DNA from: Streptococcus cristatus ATCC 51100
GTDB lineage: Bacteria; Bacillota; Bacilli; Lactobacillales; Streptococcaceae
Assembly (NCBI RefSeq): GCF_011612585.1
Contig: NZ_CP050133.1
Location: forward strand, 434,001 to 498,000
DNA: 64,000 bases
Direction: 5' to 3'
Shown: positions 36,419-47,211 of the stretch, in pieces
Numbering within the stretch: the stretch's first letter is position 1
How the letters are laid out: every line of letters begins with the position of its first letter
Program-made: the position numbers and the translations under genes
Notes under the pieces: model-generated
The model's input: the letters and a program-made list of their open reading frames with translations, nothing else
Told to the model about the DNA's origin: nothing
The model's database searches: none

Positions 36419-37333
36419 ATGATGTTCGATACAATGATTATTGGAGCTGGTCCTGCGGGAATGACAGCAGCCCTCTATGCTGCTAGAAGTAATCTAAAAG
36501 TGGCCTTGCTTGAACGCGGTATTTACGGCGGTCAGATGAATAATACTGCGGAGATTGAAAATTATCCCGGTTATGCTCGTATCAGCGGACCAGAGCTGGC
36601 TGAAAAGATGTTTGAGCCCCTAGAAAATCTAGGCGTAGAGCATTTGTTTGGTCAGGTTGAAAAAATTGAAGACCATGGTAACTATAAGAAAATCATTACT
36701 GAGGATGGAGCCTTTGTGACCAAGACAGTGATTTTGGCTTCTGGCGCCAATCATCGTCATCTAGGAGTTCCTGGCGAGGAAGAATACAATAGCCGCGGCG
36801 TTTCCTACTGTGCGGTCTGCGACGGTGCTTTTTTCCGTGATGAGGATCTCTTAGTGGTTGGAGGCGGCGATTCTGCCGTTGAAGAAGCGATTTTCCTCAC
36901 GCGCTTTGCAAAGTCTGTGACCATTGTTCACCGTCGTGACCAACTGCGGGCGCAAAAGCTCTTGCAGGAGCGAGCCTTTGCCAATGAAAAAATCAGCTTT
37001 ATCTGGGATTCCGTCGTAAAAGAAATCAAAGGAGACGACCGTAGGGTAACCAATGTGGTTTTTGAAAATGTTAAAACGGGACAAAGCAGCGAGTCAGACT
37101 TTGGTGGCGTCTTTGTTTATGTCGGCCTAGATCCTGTTAGCGACTTTGTCAAAGATCTGGGTATTTGCGATGAAGCTGGCTGGATTGTGACGGATCAACA
37201 TATGAAAACAGCTATTGACGGCATTTATGCTATTGGTGATGTTCGTCAGAAAGACCTACGCCAAATTACCACAGCCGTTGGAGACGGAGCAGTAGCAGGC
37301 CAAGAAGTTTATAAATACATCACAGAGCATTAA
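36419..37333 (+). CDS. trxB: Thioredoxin reductase
   Basis: A 304-residue flavoenzyme that passes electrons from NADPH to thioredoxin. FAD-binding GAGPAGM at the N-terminus, the redox pair CAVCD (about Cys133 and Cys136), NADPH-binding GGGDSAVEEA, and the C-terminal FAD motif AIGDV. Length is typical. AAAGGAAAAAG precedes two adjacent ATG codons. It may support reduction of cystine brought in by the neighbouring transporter. Confidence 0.94.
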   Translation: MMFDTMIIGAGPAGMTAALYAARSNLKVALLERGIYGGQMNNTAEIENYPGYARISGPELAEKMFEPLENLGVEHLFGQVEKIEDHGNYKKIITEDGAFVTKTVILASGANHRHLGVPGEEEYNSRGVSYCAVCDGAFFRDEDLLVVGGGDSAVEEAIFLTRFAKSVTIVHRRDQLRAQKLLQERAFANEKISFIWDSVVKEIKGDDRRVTNVVFENVKTGQSSESDFGGVFVYVGLDPVSDFVKDLGICDEAGWIVTDQHMKTAIDGIYAIGDVRQKDLRQITTAVGDGAVAGQEVYKYITEH

Positions 37334-37336
37334 AGA

Positions 37337-37400
37337 GGAAGAGGATGGGAATCAGACCAAAAAATGATTGATTTTTTGGTCTGTCCCAGCTCTTTTTTAT
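37337..37400 (+). terminator. Terminator after trxB
   Basis: AGACCAAAAAA / TTTTTTGGTCT with a seven-base loop, extended by GGGA / TCCC, followed by CTCTTTTTTATTTTT. Confidence 0.85.
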
Positions 37401-37478
37401 TTTTGTTTACGAATTACATAATAGAAAGAATAGGTTTCAAATCAGTTTTGGATTAAACGAAACAAATTTGTTACCAAT

Positions 37479-37507
37479 TTGTAATAATTGTCCTATTATG
37501 CTACAAT
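37479..37507 (+). promoter_or_regulatory. Promoter of the Bsp-repeat protein
   Basis: -35 TTGTAA (37479-37484), 17-bp spacer, extended -10 TGCTACAAT (37499-37507). It is a near-consensus sigma-A promoter. Confidence 0.75.
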
Positions 37508-37543
37508 AAAGGTGTGCAACTCTAAAAAGGATGGAGAAAGCGT

Positions 37544-40500
37544 ATGAAAACAAAAGGATTAGTTTATCTAGCTAGTACAGCTATTTTATTAGCAGCCAGT
37601 GCTAATAGCGTTTTTGCTGACGAAACAAATCAAGCAGCAAATGATAGACAGCAATCAGAGCCCTCAGTTGCTGTGACCAATCGAGATACTTCTAAACAGG
37701 CTGATCTAGCTAGTAAGCCTTCAGAAGTAGATTCTGAGACAAAGAAAGATAGCAGTACACAGGAAACCTCTTTAGGTAAAGATGAAAAGGTCGCTTCAAG
37801 TTCCTCTGAAAAGAATGGTAACTCGTCGCTTGAACAGTCTAAGAACGATTTGGTAACAGTCCCTTCAGAAGATCTTTCTTCAGGAAGAGCTTCATTTAGA
37901 TCTGTGACAGCTTCTTCTGATAAGCCACAAGAAGCAGAAACAAGGGCAGAATCTGAGCCAAAAGCGAGAGTTTCTCGTGCAGTTGATGACAAGCCTCAAG
38001 GCACTATCAATATTACAAATGTCGATCCAAATGCTGGTACCTTCGATGTGCATGTAACCAACATTTCATCCCCTAAGCCCATCAAAAAAGTCGCCCTACC
38101 AACTTGGTCCAGTGTGAATGGTCAGGATGATATTATCTGGTACGATGCTAAACGACAAGTGGATGGCACCTATAAAATTAGCGTTACAGCTCGTGACCAT
38201 AAGATGTCCACAGGTGAGTACAATATCCACCTCTATTATCTCTTGGAAGATAATCAGTTGGTCGGTGTAGGCGGTACAAAAACAACTGTTACCATCGGCA
38301 AACCACAAGGAAAAATTGATATTGTCAATAATAATCCAGACACAGGCAGTTTCGATGTTGTTGTCTCAGGAGTTTCTAATCCTTATGGTGTGAAAAAAGT
38401 TGTTGTTCCTGTTTGGTCTAGTGTCAATGGCCAAGACGATCTAGTTTGGTATGAGGCGCAGCGCCAGACCAATGGCAACTACACTGTCACAGTCAAAGCT
38501 TCCCACCACAAGAACTCTCTAGGTGAGTACAATATCCACCTCTATTATCTCTTGGAAGATAATCAGTTGGTCGGTGTAGGCGGTACAAAAACAACTGTTA
38601 CCATCGGCAAACCACAAGGAAAAATTGATATTGTCAATAATAATCCAGACACAGGCAGTTTCGATGTTGTTGTCTCAGGAGTTTCTAATCCTTATGGTGT
38701 GAAAAAAGTTGTTGTTCCTGTTTGGTCTAGTGTCAATGGCCAAGACGATCTAGTTTGGTATGAGGCGCAGCGCCAGACCAATGGCAACTACACTGTCACA
38801 GTCAAAGCTTCCCACCACAAGAACTCTCTAGGTGAGTACAATATCCACCTCTATTATGTTCAGGATAATGGCCAGTTGGTCGGTGTAGGTGGTACAACGA
38901 CTACAGTTTCTAAGGCTCAACCTAAAGGAACGCTGAAAATTGAAAACAATAATCCAGATACAGGTAGTTTCGATGTTGTTGTTTCTGGTGTTTCCAGTCC
39001 GTATGGTGTCAAGGAAGTCAAGTTACCGACCTGGTCCAGCGATAAAGGTCAAGATGACCTGATCTGGTATACAGCAGTCAAGCAGGCGGATGGTACTTAT
39101 CGAGCAACTGTCAAAGCAGTGAATCATAAGAAATCAACAGGCGAATACAATGTCCATCTCTACTATATTCAAGATGACGGTCAGCTGGTTGGTGTAGGTG
39201 GCACTCGAACAACAGTTAGCCTATCTCAACCTAAAGGAACCTTGAAAATTGAAAACAACGATCCAGCTACTGGTAGCTTTGATGTCGTTGTCTCTAACGT
39301 TTCCAATCCTTTTGGTGTCAAGGAAGTCAAGCTGCCGACTTGGTCTAACGATAAAGGTCAAGATGATCTAGTCTGGCACACAGCAATCAAACAGTCTGAT
39401 GGTACTTATCGAGCTCGCATTCAGGCTCGTGATCATAAATATTCTTTGGGAGACTATACTGTTCATCTTTACTATATCCAAGATGACGGTCAATTAGTCG
39501 GTGTAGCAGGCACTCAGTTTAGTTTAGCAGCCAAGCCTAAAGGAACCTTGAAAATTGAGAACAACAACCCGGATACGGGCAGCTTCGATGTTGTTGTCTC
39601 CGATGTTGTCAGTCCTTTTGGTGTCAAGAGCGTGCATCTGCCGATTTGGTCTAGTGATAAAGGCCAAGATGATATTGTTTGGTACACAGCGACCAAGCAG
39701 TCCGATGGCACCTACAGAGCCAGCATTCAAGCCCGCAACCATAAGATGTCCACTGGTGAGTATCATATCCACCTCTACTATCTTCAAGATAATGGTCAGA
39801 TGATTGGGGTTAGTGGCACAACAACCACTGTGTCTGTCGCTAAACCAAAGGGAAATCTCACGATTGCCAATAACAATCCAACAACAGGTAGTTTTGATGT
39901 TGTCGTGAGCGGAGTGAGCAGTCCAGAGGGAGTTCGTGAAGTGCTTCTGCCAACTTGGTCTAGCACTAATGGTCAGGACGATATTATCTGGTATCGAGCA
40001 GTCAAGCAAGCTGATGGTACCTACAAGATGAATATTAAGGCAAGCGACCATAAATATTCTACAGGTGAGTACAATGTCCATCTCTATTATGTAGGGAATA
40101 ATGGCCAGTTGGTCGGAGTTGGAGGAACCAAGACGACCGTATCTCTAGGAACTCCAAAAGGTAAGCTGACTATCCAGAATAATAATCAACAGACAGGTAC
40201 CTTTGAAGTGGTGGTTTCTGAAGTTGAGAATGCTTATGGTGTCAAGGAAGTTAAATTGCCAACCTGGTCAAGTGCTAACGGTCAGGACGACATTATTTGG
40301 TACACAGCAGTCAAGCAAGCCGATGGTACTTACAAGGCGCAGGTCAATCTACGTGACCACAAGTATTCTACAGGCGAATACAATATCCACCTTTACTATG
40401 TTCAGAATGATGGCCGAATGGTTGGGGTCGGAGGCACGAAGACAACAGCAAATGTAGCTTCAGAACACATTAAGCCAACGGGTCAAATCACCATTAAAAA

Positions 40501-41305
40501 TAATAATCCTCGATTAGGCACGTTCGAAGTTGTAGTCACTAATGTTTATAGTCCAAAAGGAGTCAGGGAAGTTAGCCTGCCGACTTGGTCAAGTGTTAAT
40601 GGTCAGGATGACATTGTTTGGTATCGGGCTCAAAAGCAAGCCGATGGTAGTTATAAGGCCCTAGTACGCACCTCTAGCCATAAATATTCTACTGGGGAAT
40701 ACAATATTCACCTCTATTATGTTCAAAATGATGGTAGTTTGGTAGGCGTTGGTGGAACGACTACAACGGTCAGCAGAGGAGTTTATGATACGCCATATTA
40801 TTCACAACGTGATCCTAGATGGGCTGGTTTATATTATGGGAAATATAATTTAGCAGCTACTGGCTGTGTTCCTACCACATTAGCGATGACTATTTCTGGT
40901 ATTACAGGTCAAACTGTTTTACCAACAACCGTAGCGGACTACCTTTATCATCATACGGACTCCTTTAACAAAAATGGTCTATTTGGAACGTCAAGTAAGG
41001 GGATTGTCCAAGGGGCTCAGAACTGGGGACTGACCACAGATGTCTTGCATTCATCAGCAGCCCTTAAAGAAGCTTTGGCAGCAGGCCATCATGTCATGGC
41101 GGCTGTTGGCAATAGCGTCTTTGCTAGCTATCCTGTTACCCATGAGATAGTCTTAAGAGGCTATCAAAATGGCCAAACCCAGGTCTATGATCCTTATAAT
41201 GCTAATAATAACGGTTGGTACTCAGTGGATTATATCTTTGGTTCAAAGAGCGGAGCGCCTGAAGATAATACAGAAGGCTCACCATTTATCTCTGTGAGAG
41301 CTTAG
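37544..41305 (+). CDS. Secreted Bsp-repeat protein with C39-like cysteine peptidase domain
   Basis: A 1253-residue exported protein. Signal peptide 1-25 (cleavage after VFA), a Ser/Thr/Glu/Lys-rich stretch to about 150, then nine repeats of about 103 residues (151-1079) of the GBS Bsp-like type, each with a KGxxxIxNNNPxTGSFDVVVS start, LPTWSSxNGQDDIIWY middle and GEYNIHLYY end. Residues 1081-1253 resemble peptidase C39-like domains with candidate triad Cys1108 (ATGCVPTT), His1200 (PVTHEIV) and Asp1216 (VYDPY). There is no LPXTG or membrane anchor, so the repeats may bind the wall or choline-free polymers. Substrate unknown. GGATGGAG precedes the ATG. Confidence 0.88.
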   Translation: MKTKGLVYLASTAILLAASANSVFADETNQAANDRQQSEPSVAVTNRDTSKQADLASKPSEVDSETKKDSSTQETSLGKDEKVASSSSEKNGNSSLEQSKNDLVTVPSEDLSSGRASFRSVTASSDKPQEAETRAESEPKARVSRAVDDKPQGTINITNVDPNAGTFDVHVTNISSPKPIKKVALPTWSSVNGQDDIIWYDAKRQVDGTYKISVTARDHKMSTGEYNIHLYYLLEDNQLVGVGGTKTTVTIGKPQGKIDIVNNNPDTGSFDVVVSGVSNPYGVKKVVVPVWSSVNGQDDLVWYEAQRQTNGNYTVTVKASHHKNSLGEYNIHLYYLLEDNQLVGVGGTKTTVTIGKPQGKIDIVNNNPDTGSFDVVVSGVSNPYGVKKVVVPVWSSVNGQDDLVWYEAQRQTNGNYTVTVKASHHKNSLGEYNIHLYYVQDNGQLVGVGGTTTTVSKAQPKGTLKIENNNPDTGSFDVVVSGVSSPYGVKEVKLPTWSSDKGQDDLIWYTAVKQADGTYRATVKAVNHKKSTGEYNVHLYYIQDDGQLVGVGGTRTTVSLSQPKGTLKIENNDPATGSFDVVVSNVSNPFGVKEVKLPTWSNDKGQDDLVWHTAIKQSDGTYRARIQARDHKYSLGDYTVHLYYIQDDGQLVGVAGTQFSLAAKPKGTLKIENNNPDTGSFDVVVSDVVSPFGVKSVHLPIWSSDKGQDDIVWYTATKQSDGTYRASIQARNHKMSTGEYHIHLYYLQDNGQMIGVSGTTTTVSVAKPKGNLTIANNNPTTGSFDVVVSGVSSPEGVREVLLPTWSSTNGQDDIIWYRAVKQADGTYKMNIKASDHKYSTGEYNVHLYYVGNNGQLVGVGGTKTTVSLGTPKGKLTIQNNNQQTGTFEVVVSEVENAYGVKEVKLPTWSSANGQDDIIWYTAVKQADGTYKAQVNLRDHKYSTGEYNIHLYYVQNDGRMVGVGGTKTTANVASEHIKPTGQITIKNNNPRLGTFEVVVTNVYSPKGVREVSLPTWSSVNGQDDIVWYRAQKQADGSYKALVRTSSHKYSTGEYNIHLYYVQNDGSLVGVGGTTTTVSRGVYDTPYYSQRDPRWAGLYYGKYNLAATGCVPTTLAMTISGITGQTVLPTTVADYLYHHTDSFNKNGLFGTSSKGIVQGAQNWGLTTDVLHSSAALKEALAAGHHVMAAVGNSVFASYPVTHEIVLRGYQNGQTQVYDPYNANNNGWYSVDYIFGSKSGAPEDNTEGSPFISVRA
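38212..38857 (+). repeat. Perfect 309-bp tandem duplication inside the Bsp-repeat gene
   Basis: Positions 38212-38548 are identical to 38521-38857 (337 bases, offset 309 bp, 103 codons). The two resulting Bsp repeats are therefore the same at DNA level, while the other seven differ widely. This marks a very recent expansion by unequal recombination or slippage. Confidence 0.9.
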
Positions 41306-41372
41306 ATTGCAGCTGATCACAAAATAATTTATAAGGGACTTTAGCACATGTTCGTATGCTAACAGTACCTAC

Positions 41373-41413
41373 ATTCAGGAGGTTTGGACAAAAGAGTCCT
41401 AGCCTCTTTTTTA
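41373..41413 (+). terminator. Terminator after the Bsp-repeat gene
   Basis: AGG..GGAC / GTCC..CCT stem with six Ts. Read on the other strand it resembles the last hairpin of the intergenic repeat at 9652-9684 (GAGGCTAGGAC). Confidence 0.6.
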
Positions 41414-41441
41414 TGGCTAGATTGTAAATATCATGCAAGAA

Positions 41442-41519
41442 AAAAACTCACAGAGCCTCAACTAGTGTAAACTCTAAGTCGCTAGACACCAGCTCCACTA
41501 GGAGATTCTATGAGTTTTT
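41442..41519. repeat. 78-bp imperfect inverted repeat
   Basis: AAAAACTCA (41442-41450) is mirrored by TGAGTTTTT (41511-41519), and pairing continues inwards through AGA..CTC and CTAGTG with a few mismatches. It could be a bidirectional terminator or the trace of a small mobile element. No duplicated target was found. Confidence 0.5.
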
Positions 41520-41599
41520 ATCGTCTTATCATATTGGAAGATGATTTGCGTATTCATCTTGAATGCTTTCAAAAGTGCCAGTTGCAACTTATGCTCTAA
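41510..41599 (+). other. Possible response-regulator N-terminal remnant
   Basis: A 29-codon reading (MSFYRLIILEDDLRIHLE and on) that begins inside the inverted repeat. The IILEDDL string recalls the phosphoacceptor start of ComE/BlpR-type regulators. It has no ribosome-binding site and is very short, so it may be chance. Confidence 0.2.
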
Positions 41600-41888
41600 C
41601 AAATGCCATTCCAAGCACACTTCCCCAATAATATTTCCATCTTGTTTTTTCAAGATATTTTTTAAATGAGGTTAATTCATCGGACTTATTCTTCAGCACC
41701 TCGTCACATACAAAAGGATACAACTTAAATGCCAAATAACTGATTTGGTCCCCCTTCTGCAGCCCTTTAGCACTAGTTAGGAGCTCTTCCCGTAACTTTG
41801 AGCTAATGATGATACTATCGTTATTATAGATTCTGTCAATCTGTTGGTAGTATTCATCTCTCTTCTTGCGATTTTTAGTAAACATCAT
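41589..41888 (-). CDS. Possible bacteriocin immunity protein (EntA-immunity-like)
   Basis: About 99 residues, helical, basic N-terminus (MMFTKNRKKRDEYYQQID). The KLREELLTSAKGLQKG and KNKSDELTSFKKYLEKTRW pattern recalls enterocin A/pediocin immunity four-helix bundles, which protect the producer from class IIa bacteriocins. The ATG at 41888 has AGGAG at good distance; one at 41897 is too close to it. No bacteriocin gene is nearby, so it may be an orphan immunity gene. The family call is tentative. Confidence 0.5.
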   Translation of the reverse strand: MMFTKNRKKRDEYYQQIDRIYNNDSIIISSKLREELLTSAKGLQKGDQISYLAFKLYPFVCDEVLKNKSDELTSFKKYLEKTRWKYYWGSVLGMAFVRA

Positions 41889-41897
41889 AACTAACAT

Positions 41898-43792
<1,895 letters not shown>

Positions 43793-43800
43793 GTTCAGCC

Positions 43801-44352
43801 ATGAAATTTGAAGAAAAGACCGTCCAACGGACGGAAATTTATCAGGGACCGATTTTTAAAGTGGTTCAGGACCAGGTAGAGCTGCCAGAAGGCAAAGGTC
43901 AAGCCCAAAGAGATTTGATTTTTCATAATGGTGCAGTGGCTGTGATTGCTATCACTCCGGAAAATAAGATGATTTTAGTCAAGCAGTACCGTAAGGCCAT
44001 TGAAGCGACTTCATACGAGATTCCAGCTGGGAAGTTGGAGCTAGGAGAAAATGCAGATCCGCAAGCGGCTGCCCTCCGAGAATTAGAAGAAGAGACGGGC
44101 TACACTGGGCAGTTGGAGTTGGTCTATGATTTCTACTCTGCCATCGGTTTTTGCAATGAAAAAATCAAGCTCTACAGCGCTAGCCATTTAACAAAGGTCG
44201 AAAACCCTCGTCCTCAAGACGAGGATGAAACATTGGAACTTTTTGAGGTCAGTCTGGAAGAGGCGGAGCAGTTGCTGCAAAACGGTGATATCTGCGATGC
44301 CAAGACCATCATGGCCCTTCAGTACTGGCAACAAAAAAATCTGAATAAATAG
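43801..44352 (+). CDS. Nudix hydrolase, ADP-ribose pyrophosphatase type
   Basis: A 183-residue Nudix enzyme. The Nudix box is GKLELGENADPQAAALRELEEETGY (G-x5-E-x7-REUxEExGU). The dimerising N-terminal beta domain and KQYRKAIEATSYEIPAG segment match ADP-ribose pyrophosphatases (NudF). It probably removes ADP-ribose or related sugar nucleotides. It lies eight bases after glmU and before macP. Confidence 0.88.
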   Translation: MKFEEKTVQRTEIYQGPIFKVVQDQVELPEGKGQAQRDLIFHNGAVAVIAITPENKMILVKQYRKAIEATSYEIPAGKLELGENADPQAAALRELEEETGYTGQLELVYDFYSAIGFCNEKIKLYSASHLTKVENPRPQDEDETLELFEVSLEEAEQLLQNGDICDAKTIMALQYWQQKNLNK

Positions 44353-44364
44353 GAACGTAGATCA

Positions 44365-44676
44365 ATGGGAAAAGCTTTATTAACAGATGAAATCATTGAG
44401 CGAGCCAATCGTGGAGAACATATTGATGGTCCCTTGCTGATGGACGATGAAGAAACTAAGGTCATTTCTATTGCTAGAAAAGGAACTTTCGGCTATGCTG
44501 CTCCACGGCAAGCTGTCAATCAGGATACTCTGCAGATTGAAGTTGAACCGACAGTTATCAAAAGTCGTCGAATCGAAAATCAAAAACGAAGTATTTTTCA
44601 GGCTAAATTAAACAAAATCCTGTTCTGGATTGTGCTTCTTTTGATTGGATTAATTGCGGCCATTATTTGGCTATGA
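44365..44676 (+). CDS. macP: MacP, membrane cofactor of PBP2a
   Basis: A 103-residue protein with a cytoplasmic N-terminal region (1-80) and one C-terminal helix (about 82-102). In pneumococcus MacP activates the class A penicillin-binding protein PBP2a and is phosphorylated by StkP on a threonine in a DDEETK context; here that residue is Thr31. Identity rests on the [17 protein letters not shown] opening and the position after glmU and nudix. Confidence 0.87.
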   Translation: MGKALLTDEIIERANRGEHIDGPLLMDDEETKVISIARKGTFGYAAPRQAVNQDTLQIEVEPTVIKSRRIENQKRSIFQAKLNKILFWIVLLLIGLIAAIIWL

Positions 44677-44759
44677 TAAAGAAGGGGAGTGACGGAAACG
44701 AGAAAATGAAACTCTGCTTCCTCTCCCTCTTTTTAATGTAAAAAAGGAAAGAATAAATC

Positions 44760-45452
44760 ATGAAAATCGGAATTATCGCGGCTATGCCTGAGGAATTGAA
44801 GCTGCTGGTAGAGCATCTGGAGATGGCTGAGAAACACCAGCGCCTAGGGCATGTTTATTATACTGGTCGGATTGGCCATCATGAGGTTGTCCTGGTGGAA
44901 AGTGGAATCGGCAAAGTCATGTCAGCCATGAGTGTAGCTGTTTTAGCCAATGACTTTGAGGTGACGGCGGTCATCAATACGGGTTCCGCTGGAGCAGTAG
45001 CTTCGGGCTTAGAAATTGGAGATGTAGTGGTGGCAGATCGTTTGGTCTACCATGATGTGGATGTGACAGCTTTTGGCTATGACTACGGTCAAATGGCACG
45101 GCAACCCCTCTACTATGAAGCCAGTCGCTACTTGGTTGAGGAGATGAAAGCCGTGCTGGAAAAGACCCAGCAGACGAGCCGAGTTGGCTTGATTGCGACG
45201 GGAGATAGTTTTATCGCTGGACAGGATAAGATTGACCAAATTAAGGAGCATTTTCCTGATGTTTTGGCAGTTGAGATGGAGGGAGCAGCCATTGCTCAAG
45301 CCGCTCATTCTCTTGGTTTGCCTTTTATGGTCATTCGTGCGATGAGCGATACAGCCAGCCATGATGCCAATATCACTTTTGATGAATTTATCCTAGAAGC
45401 AGGCAAGCGTTCAGCCGAAACTCTGATTCAATTATTGAATAACTTAGAGTAA
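44760..45452 (+). CDS. mtnN: 5'-methylthioadenosine/SAH nucleosidase
   Basis: A 230-residue nucleosidase (Pfs) that hydrolyses methylthioadenosine and S-adenosylhomocysteine to adenine; the second reaction feeds LuxS and AI-2 production. Marks: IIAAMPEELKLL, catalytic-region GSAGA, ATGDSFI, and VEMEGAAIAQAA (ribose Glu). Asp in RAMSDTAS is the proton donor. AAAAAGGAAAG precedes the ATG. Confidence 0.94.
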   Translation: MKIGIIAAMPEELKLLVEHLEMAEKHQRLGHVYYTGRIGHHEVVLVESGIGKVMSAMSVAVLANDFEVTAVINTGSAGAVASGLEIGDVVVADRLVYHDVDVTAFGYDYGQMARQPLYYEASRYLVEEMKAVLEKTQQTSRVGLIATGDSFIAGQDKIDQIKEHFPDVLAVEMEGAAIAQAAHSLGLPFMVIRAMSDTASHDANITFDEFILEAGKRSAETLIQLLNNLE

Positions 45453-45493
45453 AAAAAGACTTCAGAATGATTATTCATTCTGAAGTCTTTTTT
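45453..45493. terminator. Bidirectional terminator between mtnN and yitT-like gene
   Basis: AAAAGACTTCAGAATGA / TCATTCTGAAGTCTTTT with a four-base loop: a perfect 17-bp stem with A- and T-runs, serving converging genes. Confidence 0.92.
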
Positions 45494-45504
45494 GTAGGAT
45501 TAAT

Positions 45505-46392
45505 TTATTTGACGATGGGTTGTTTGTTAGAGTCTAAGGTAAAGCCTTCTCCTAAGATTTCATGGGCTTCTGTAATGGTTGTAAAGGCAAATGGATCGAT
45601 GTCATTGATGAGTTTCTTCATTTGCTGCATTTCGTTACGAGAGACAACACAATAAACGATTTGCAAATCTTGCTTGCTATAGAAGCCCTGTCCTTGCAGA
45701 TAGGTAACGCCTCTTCCAAGTTTTTCATTGATCGCTTGAGCCAGTTCTATTGGTTTGCTTGTGACAATCAGGAAGCCTTTGCCAGCGAAGCCACCTTCAG
45801 CAATCAAGTCAATAACACGAGAGGTGATAAAGACAAACATGAGCGTATAAGAAACCATACGCAGATCTTTGAAGACTAAAAGAACCAGAGAGATCACGAT
45901 AAAGTCCACTGTCAGCATGAGGCGGCCCATGGAGATGCTGGTATATTTATTGAAAATACGAGCTACAATATCGGTCCCACCAGTCGTTCCTCCAGCGTTG
46001 AAAATAATGCCTAATCCGACTCCCAGAATAATTCCCGTTCCAAGGCAGGCTAGTAAGACATCGCCATCCAAGGAAGAGAAGAAATAGTCTTGTAAATGTT
46101 TGGAAGCAGGTAGCAATTCGAATAGTTTAAGCCAAGCTGATACAGAGAAAGTCCCTAAAATACTAAGGTAAAGGGTGCGATTTCCCAGTAATTTCCAAGC
46201 GAGAATAAAGAGTGGAATATTGATGACCAAATTGGTGGTTGACACAGGAATCTTGAAGAGGTAGTAGACAATCAAGGTGATCCCCGTTGCTCCTCCCTCA
46301 TATAAGTGAAAAGGAATTACCAAATAATGAATCCCAAAAGAAAAAATTCCAGCCCCCAGAATGATGGCCAGTATATTTTTAAATTTAAACAT
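45505..46392 (-). CDS. YitT-family membrane protein
   Basis: A 295-residue protein: five to six N-terminal helices (YitT/DUF161, about 1-190) and a C-terminal soluble DUF2179 domain (about 220-275, VTYLQGQGFYSKQDLQIVYCV). Family marks include YEGGATGITLI and FNAGGTTGGTDIVARI. Role unknown; some relatives affect antibiotic or cation tolerance. TTAGGAGAG precedes the ATG. Confidence 0.87.
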   Translation of the reverse strand: MFKFKNILAIILGAGIFSFGIHYLVIPFHLYEGGATGITLIVYYLFKIPVSTTNLVINIPLFILAWKLLGNRTLYLSILGTFSVSAWLKLFELLPASKHLQDYFFSSLDGDVLLACLGTGIILGVGLGIIFNAGGTTGGTDIVARIFNKYTSISMGRLMLTVDFIVISLVLLVFKDLRMVSYTLMFVFITSRVIDLIAEGGFAGKGFLIVTSKPIELAQAINEKLGRGVTYLQGQGFYSKQDLQIVYCVVSRNEMQQMKKLINDIDPFAFTTITEAHEILGEGFTLDSNKQPIVK

Positions 46393-46572
46393 CAGACTCT
46401 CCTAAGAATTTTCTGACTCTATTTTATCAAAAGTTTTCATTTTTGAAAATAATATGAAATAGTTTTCGAGAAATTCTTCTATGGGCTTTTGGGATAATTT
46501 TTGGTACAATAAAGCATAGACTAAAATAGGGATTTCTGTATCCATTGGCAGAATGAATGTAAAAGGAAAACG

Positions 46573-47211
46573 ATGAAAAAAGGTATTTTTATATCGCTAG
46601 AGGGACCAGAAGGTGCTGGGAAGACCAGTGTTTTAGAGGCCTTGCTTCCTCAGCTGAAAGAGATGGGCTGTGAGTTGCTAACGACGAGAGAGCCTGGCGG
46701 TGTGGCTATTTCTGAGAAAATCCGCGAGGTGATTTTGGATAAGGGGCACACAGCCATGGATGCTAAGACGGAGTTGCTGCTTTATATTGCCAGCCGACGT
46801 CAGCATCTGGCGGAGAAAGTTCTGCCTGCCCTAGAGCAAGGGACATGGGTCCTGCAAGATCGGTTTATTGATAGCTCGGTGGCTTATCAAGGCTATGGAC
46901 GGGGCTTGGCAGTTGACGATGTGGAATGGCTCAACCAGTTTGCGACTGATGGGCTCAAGCCGGATTTGACCCTTTATTTCGATATTGATGTCAAGGAAGG
47001 TCTGGCTCGCATTGCTCGAAATAAAGAGCGCGAAGTCAATCGTTTGGATCTGGAAGGTCTCGACCTGCACGAGCGCGTGCGTCAAGGCTATCTGGCTATT
47101 TTAGAAAAGGAACCAGAACGTGTCGTTAAGATAGATGCTAGTCAGCCGCTAGAGCAAGTAGTGGCCGACAGTTTGGCAGTTATTAAAGAACGTTTTATTA
47201 AAGAAAAATGA
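46573..47211 (+). CDS. tmk: Thymidylate kinase
   Basis: A 212-residue kinase that makes dTDP from dTMP. P-loop GPEGAGKTS, the DR motif [18 protein letters not shown], and the lid region [21 protein letters not shown] precedes the ATG. It starts the tmk-holB-yabA-rsmI operon; its stop overlaps the holB start by four bases. Confidence 0.94.
   Translation: MKKGIFISLEGPEGAGKTSVLEALLPQLKEMGCELLTTREPGGVAISEKIREVILDKGHTAMDAKTELLLYIASRRQHLAEKVLPALEQGTWVLQDRFIDSSVAYQGYGRGLAVDDVEWLNQFATDGLKPDLTLYFDIDVKEGLARIARNKEREVNRLDLEGLDLHERVRQGYLAILEKEPERVVKIDASQPLEQVVADSLAVIKERFIKEK

Noticed and set aside
39524..40081. A 185-codon minus-strand frame inside the Bsp-repeat gene
   Set aside because: It is a by-product of the repeated codon pattern on the coding strand; similar antisense frames recur in other repeats of the same gene.
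38212..40780. Regular repeats of about 310 bp as a possible CRISPR or satellite array
   Set aside because: They are in-frame protein repeats with no short conserved repeat/unique spacer structure, inside a single open gene.
37544..41305. LPXTG-anchored surface adhesin
   Set aside because: The C-terminus ends SPFISVRA with no LPXTG motif, hydrophobic stretch or charged tail.
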